Source: Thermoplasmatales archaeon
GTDB lineage: Archaea; Thermoplasmatota; Thermoplasmata; Thermoplasmatales; Thermoplasmataceae
Assembly: GCA_026127925.1 (NCBI GenBank)
Contig: JAJSLM010000004.1
Span: 96,496 to 160,495, forward strand
Direction of reading: 5' to 3'
DNA: 64,000 bases
Shown here: positions 60,672 through 64,000 of the stretch, piece by piece
Numbering within the stretch: position 1 is the stretch's first letter
How the letters are laid out: every line of letters begins with the position of its first letter
Made by a program: the position numbers and the translations under genes
The notes under the pieces: generated by a model
What the model saw: only the letters and a program-made list of their open reading frames with translations
Database searches by the model: none
What the model was told of the DNA's origin: nothing

Positions 60672-61298
60672 GTGGTTGAGAATTTTGGTATTGCAATTTT
60701 AGATCAAGAAGGAGAATACGTTTTAAAGCCATTTTTCTCAGACATTCCTAAGATTTCGAAATTAATAATAATATGTGATTCAAAGATAGAATATAATGAT
60801 TCAAAGCGCGAAATTATCAATTTCCTCAAATTAAAAGCGATAAAATCTGAATTTATTGAGATTAAAGATGTGGGTAACTTTTTTCAGATATTTCTTGTTC
60901 TACAGAAGATTTGTAAGTATAAAAATAAGCCAACATGGGTTAATATATCTTGTGGGTCAGGAATAGGGGTTTCGGCGCTAACCATTCATGCATATAACGA
61001 AGATATTTTGATGATAGTTTATGATAAATATAAAGATTCAACTACTGTGATCAATGTCAAAAAATTGAAGAAAGTTAACATATACAAAGGCCCTTATATG
61101 AAGCTAATGAAAGAAATGTCGACTAATGGAAAAACAATTGAAGAACTTTCCATTTCGTTGAACATAACAAACTCAGCTACTTCAAGAAGACTAAAAAACC
61201 TTTTACTGTTTGGATTAATCATTAGAAACGGAACAGGAAAAAGAAACTACCCATATGTTCACTTTTTGACAGAATTTGGTAAGCTATTTCTGACATAA
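60672..61298 (+). CDS. CARF-like/winged-helix transcription regulator (Csa3 or DUF6293-like)
   Basis: A 208-residue protein. The N-terminal 120 residues look like a CARF-type Rossmann domain: FGIAILDQEGEYVLKPFFSD, ISKLIIICDSK, and the nucleotide-loop position PTWVNISCGSGIGVSALTIH, where CARF proteins usually have a G-G-T-R-like turn. The C-terminal part is a winged helix (MSTNGKTIEELSISLNITNS, ATSRRLKNLLLFGLIIRNGT). No cas gene or CRISPR array is in the window. It starts at GTG 60672 with a TATA at -25, so it is leaderless. It probably controls the divergent sulfur operon. Confidence 0.68.
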   Translation: MVENFGIAILDQEGEYVLKPFFSDIPKISKLIIICDSKIEYNDSKREIINFLKLKAIKSEFIEIKDVGNFFQIFLVLQKICKYKNKPTWVNISCGSGIGVSALTIHAYNEDILMIVYDKYKDSTTVINVKKLKKVNIYKGPYMKLMKEMSTNGKTIEELSISLNITNSATSRRLKNLLLFGLIIRNGTGKRNYPYVHFLTEFGKLFLT

Positions 61299-61469
61299 GT
61301 TTGTATTTTAGCTGTTTCGAATGGAAGCTTATTGATTGAACTGAAGATCTTAACACATAATCTGTTTGTGGCATTAGAGATTTATATTAGAAAAAAATCG
61401 AGAGAAATCAAGAAAATTCTAGTTAATTGAAATAGAACGCGACATAACGACCAGATTTCCCTGCTTTTA

Positions 61470-62680
61470 TCACCACGATACCTTATAAGGTACCTCAAGG
61501 AGGTCCTTCTGTTTTCTTACTCTTTCCAGATCGCTAATATTTCCACTGTCGTCTACCACAATATGCAGTTCCTCCGGTTTCAGCAGCATTTTCTACACTG
61601 AGTACCTCTTCATGAGGTCTGAGGACATCGTCCCTTTCAGGAGTTCTCTCCTTATTATCCGCGTTATAGAGAACACTAACAGCAGTTCTCTCAGGATCGT
61701 TTCCTTGTGCGTCCTCATGGGGAATGTGCCTAGATCCGCCGTCAATTCTCGGAATGCTTTCCTAATGCCGTAGCGATTACGGTATATTGAAAGGCATTCC
61801 AGCGGTGTATAATCACCCGCTGTAGACGAGGAGAAATCTTCCCATTCGTTTTTATGCAGCGGATATGGCATTGTTCCTTTCCTTTATTATGATCTTCCTA
61901 TTCACTATCCTCCAAGTGAGTGTTTTCATAGGAGAAGAAACGATGATCGATTATGATTCCGATCCTGAGGATAGGGGTAATATGCTTTCAACAGTTCTTT
62001 TCAGAGTATCAACATCGTGGATGCTTCCGCTTTAGATTTCGAAGAAGAGCGGGATCATCCTTGTCTGTCCATTAACAAGACCCTAGTTCAAATGCTCAAG
62101 TTCCCGGTGAACCTTTGCATGGCCGTATTCCAGAATCTCCGCCGATAAATATGATGGAAAGGATGTTGTGTCGTACAGTAAAGGGACATATGGATTGAGA
62201 CTTGAGGTGAGATCGGAAGAAAACTGCCTGAAGAGATTTGAAGAGCCCATCTTGTCCATGAGTTCGGATCCCCTCTGGTCTTTCAGCCTAATCTTCATTT
62301 TCTGCAAAAGAGAAGTGCCTTCAAGGCATGTACCTATGGAAGATCTCTGAAGCGGACGTACGATCTTCGATACTGCAATTGCCATAATCTCCATAACCAC
62401 CTTATCAATGAGATGCTTCTTCAGCATGTTATTGATACCAATTTTCTAAACGACCTTCATCGGGAGAATTAATGGTCCATGGATAGGCTCCTCCTTGGAA
62501 GAACGCTCTTAATCTTTCTTACACCGCCAGTCTCTTGCTTTCCGACTTACTTGTAATGGTAGCTGGTGCCCCTTATCCTTGGATTATAGTATGAAACATG
62601 ATCATAAATGTACGTTTTGCTTTTGATGTTCTTCTTTATGGGCTGATTCTTTGACCTAACGGTGGTAAAAATCAGGGAGG
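61470..62680 (-). pseudogene. Degraded IS4-type transposase
   Basis: Fragments in order on the minus strand: an N-terminal block (KSKTYIYDHVSYYNPRIRGT, stop), MLKKHLIDKVVMEI onward, the catalytic LLYDTTSFPSYLSAEILEYG, HRELEHLN-stop-GLVNGQTRMIPLFFEI-stop-SGSIHDVDTLKRT, then another frame with IIIDHRFFSYENTH, and the C-terminal STAGDYTPLECLSIYRNRYG with an in-frame stop after KRYSV, ending KVSW at 61470. At least four nonsense codons and two frameshifts. It is most like IS4/IS1634-related transposases. I did not identify terminal inverted repeats or target duplications. Confidence 0.85.
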
Positions 62681-62903
62681 TTAGGTTACTATAGTTTCAG
62701 TTAATTCAGGTCATTTTTGAAATTTCTTTTATAGGTCTATTTTGAAATGATTTGTGTCAAAAGGACATGCGATGGTTGATCGAAAAAGAAAGTGTAAAAA
62801 TGAAACACGTGAACAACTTTCCACTTTACTCCTGCGTGGCCTTCCATTGATTCCTAAGACCGCATAGTCGGAATAATTTTATGCTAATAATCGATAACTT
62901 ATT
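62681..62903. other. Short non-coding stretch before the ChrB-domain gene
   Basis: No gene seen. It may include the left end of the decayed insertion sequence. AATTTTATGC at about 62875-62884 is a likely TATA box about 24 bases upstream of the ChrB-domain ATG, indicating a leaderless message. Confidence 0.4.
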
Positions 62904-63371
62904 ATGAAGTGGATAACAAGGGAAAAAGCAAAAGTTGACAGGATTGCTTGTCCATGGCTTATATCAAGATTTGTTGATAAGGAATCTGTATTTTTGTTCG
63001 TAGCTAAGGATAAAGTCCTTGAAATATCAAAGGAAGAGGGAGCCATTCCCTTCGATACACCTGGGGCCGAGCTAACACATTATAAAGAGAATGGAAAAGA
63101 GTATGTCAGTTTTGATTCGATAATAAAGAAGTACAATTTGAAGGACCCTGCACTGCTTGAACTTGCGAAAATAGTTCGGGGAGCCGATGCATCAATACCA
63201 GATACCCCGCCAGAATCTGCTGGTTTAGAAGCTGCTGCATTAGGATTCAGAAATATTGCGAAAGATGATTTCGAAAACATGAGACTACAGTTTCCTCTCT
63301 ACGATGCACTCTATTCATATTGTAAACAAAGAATTGAAAAAAATGCTAAACTTGAACACTCCATTAAGTAG
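62904..63371 (+). CDS. ChrB C-terminal domain protein (chromate resistance family)
   Basis: A 155-residue protein matching the ChrB C-terminal domain: MKWITREKAKVDRIACPWLI, SRFVDKESVFLFVAKDKVLE, IPFDTPGAELTHYKENGKEY and ELAKIVRGADASIPDTPPES. In bacteria this domain is joined to a regulator region and to the ChrA exporter; here it stands alone and ChrA is not seen. Role is uncertain; homologues also occur outside chromate loci. Confidence 0.85.
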   Translation: MKWITREKAKVDRIACPWLISRFVDKESVFLFVAKDKVLEISKEEGAIPFDTPGAELTHYKENGKEYVSFDSIIKKYNLKDPALLELAKIVRGADASIPDTPPESAGLEAAALGFRNIAKDDFENMRLQFPLYDALYSYCKQRIEKNAKLEHSIK

Positions 63372-63882
63372 ATAGCAACAGCCTCCACCGCTTACACGAT
63401 AGTTTCCAGATTCGGCGACATGATTTGCCTTGGTGAGTATCGATACGATCTCTATAAATATAGACAAAGAGGCGTTTCTCTCACATTCATATCTTCTTCA
63501 AGTCTTTCCATGATTTTTTCGTTCTATGTCTATTCTTTCATTCGAATAACGATCAACATTAAGATCGAATTCATTGCAGTGGTATTTGAGACCGTAAATC
63601 AAGGAGGAACCAAGCAGTACACTTTTCTGCATTAAGACTCTTTATGAACTCATCTATGTCCTCTCTGTCGTATCCAGGTCTTCCGTTTTATCAGTATCTC
63701 TGCTTACAAACTCAACTGAAGACACAAACCCGATTGGTTCAAATCCCAGATCTACGGATTAGAGGAGATCCAACCGTTAAGTTCGTGTCTCATCATTGCA
63801 ATAAAACTTTAAATTTTATCAATTCCTGAATGATGTTGATCTTATGCTCATGACAATGTCAGGATTTTACTAATCCACAGAC
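63372..63882. other. About 510 bp without a recognisable intact gene
   Basis: Open frames here are short and carry no family features. On the minus strand a short segment (ASLSIFIEIVSILTKANHVA) resembles a PIN-domain helix and may be a remnant of a toxin gene, but no continuous frame supports it. The T-loop-like GGTTCAAATCCC at about 63736 has no tRNA fold around it. Probably decayed accessory DNA. Confidence 0.4.
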
Positions 63883-64000
63883 TCACATTTGTGTTTCTAA
63901 GCCAATTTTTTCGGCCACTGCTTTCAGTTCCCTATCTGCGGTAAAGAAAACTTCTCCTTCTGCTTCAACACACGTTTGAAGTTGCACGGCATCCACAATG
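63883..64000 (-). CDS. PIN-domain protein, VapC-like (C-terminal part only)
   Basis: Thirty-eight codons in frame to the window end: IVDAVQLQTCVEAEGEVFFT then ADRELKAVAEKIGLETQM. The pattern 'DA.qL......g..ffTaDr.L...A...GL' is the last part of a PIN domain, with the acidic residues (Asp3 and Asp in TADREL) that complete the metal site. VapC proteins are RNases, usually toxins with a VapB partner, which would lie beyond the window. Confidence 0.72.
   Translation of the reverse strand, partial: IVDAVQLQTCVEAEGEVFFTADRELKAVAEKIGLETQM

Noticed and set aside
63730..63765. tRNA T-loop-like GGTTCAAATCCC
   Set aside because: The T-stem does not pair and no acceptor, D-arm or anticodon arm can be folded upstream.
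1..64000. CRISPR arrays and cas genes, sought because of the CARF-like protein
   Set aside because: No regularly spaced repeats and no Cas-like protein were seen anywhere in the window.

Overview
The window is chromosomal DNA of an acidophile-type euryarchaeon of the Thermoplasmata. This rests on a lone 5S rRNA gene with its own TATA box, an archaeal S10/spc ribosomal cluster that lacks L34e and L14e, a fused Kae1-Bud32, a CruF-type carotenoid protein, an ETF/Fix electron-transfer cluster, histidine ammonia-lyase, and surface proteins dense in N-glycosylation sequons. DNA topoisomerase VI is present, although classical Thermoplasmatales are reported to lack it, so a deeper or unusual lineage is possible. 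No species is claimed.

Layout. 0-8 kb: end of an AzlC/AzlD amino-acid exporter, an EamA transporter, 5S rRNA, a top6B-top6A-nitrilase operon, cruF and a PfpI-like protein. 7.8-12 kb: L44e-S27e-aIF2alpha-Nop10-PAC2, divergent from LSm-L37e-purF. 12-30 kb (minus strand): L3 through SecY, Adk, an EMC3-like insertase, Cmk, Cbf5/TruB and Nop5, almost all overlapping or touching, so probably one very long transcript. Four real genes here or nearby are shorter than 60 codons or easily missed (Nop10, L37e, S14, a 37-residue zinc protein).

30-43 kb is an AT-richer accessory stretch. It holds two ABC-2-type transporter cassettes, each with signal-anchored, sequon-rich extracellular proteins, an AAA ATPase under a tandem palindromic operator, and a membrane protein resembling an M48 peptidase without its active site. 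DLH, the dITPase and Kae1-Bud32 sit between the cassettes. The second cassette (38.96-43.3 kb, six genes) has a (TA)9 tract exactly where its TATA box should be and is the best candidate here for an undescribed system.

43.7-58 kb is mostly housekeeping: S6e-aIF2gamma, a MagIII-like glycosylase, FixC-FixX-FixA-FixB, threonyl-tRNA synthetase, HutH, DUF302 and AhpD proteins, a CcrM-like solitary DNA methyltransferase, tRNA-Gly(UCC), triosephosphate isomerase and an FMN reductase.

58-64 kb is an accessory, partly decayed region. A sulfur operon (YeeE/YedE transporter, DsrE protein, broken TauE/SafE gene) is divergent from a CARF-like/winged-helix regulator whose TATA box lies inside a perfect inverted repeat. 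A multiply broken IS4-type transposase, a ChrB-domain protein, about 500 bp without a clear gene and the end of a PIN-domain toxin-like gene follow.

Start codons were chosen from Shine-Dalgarno placement (GGTGA or GGAGG types) and family alignment from memory. Two genes appear to use CTG and ATT starts.
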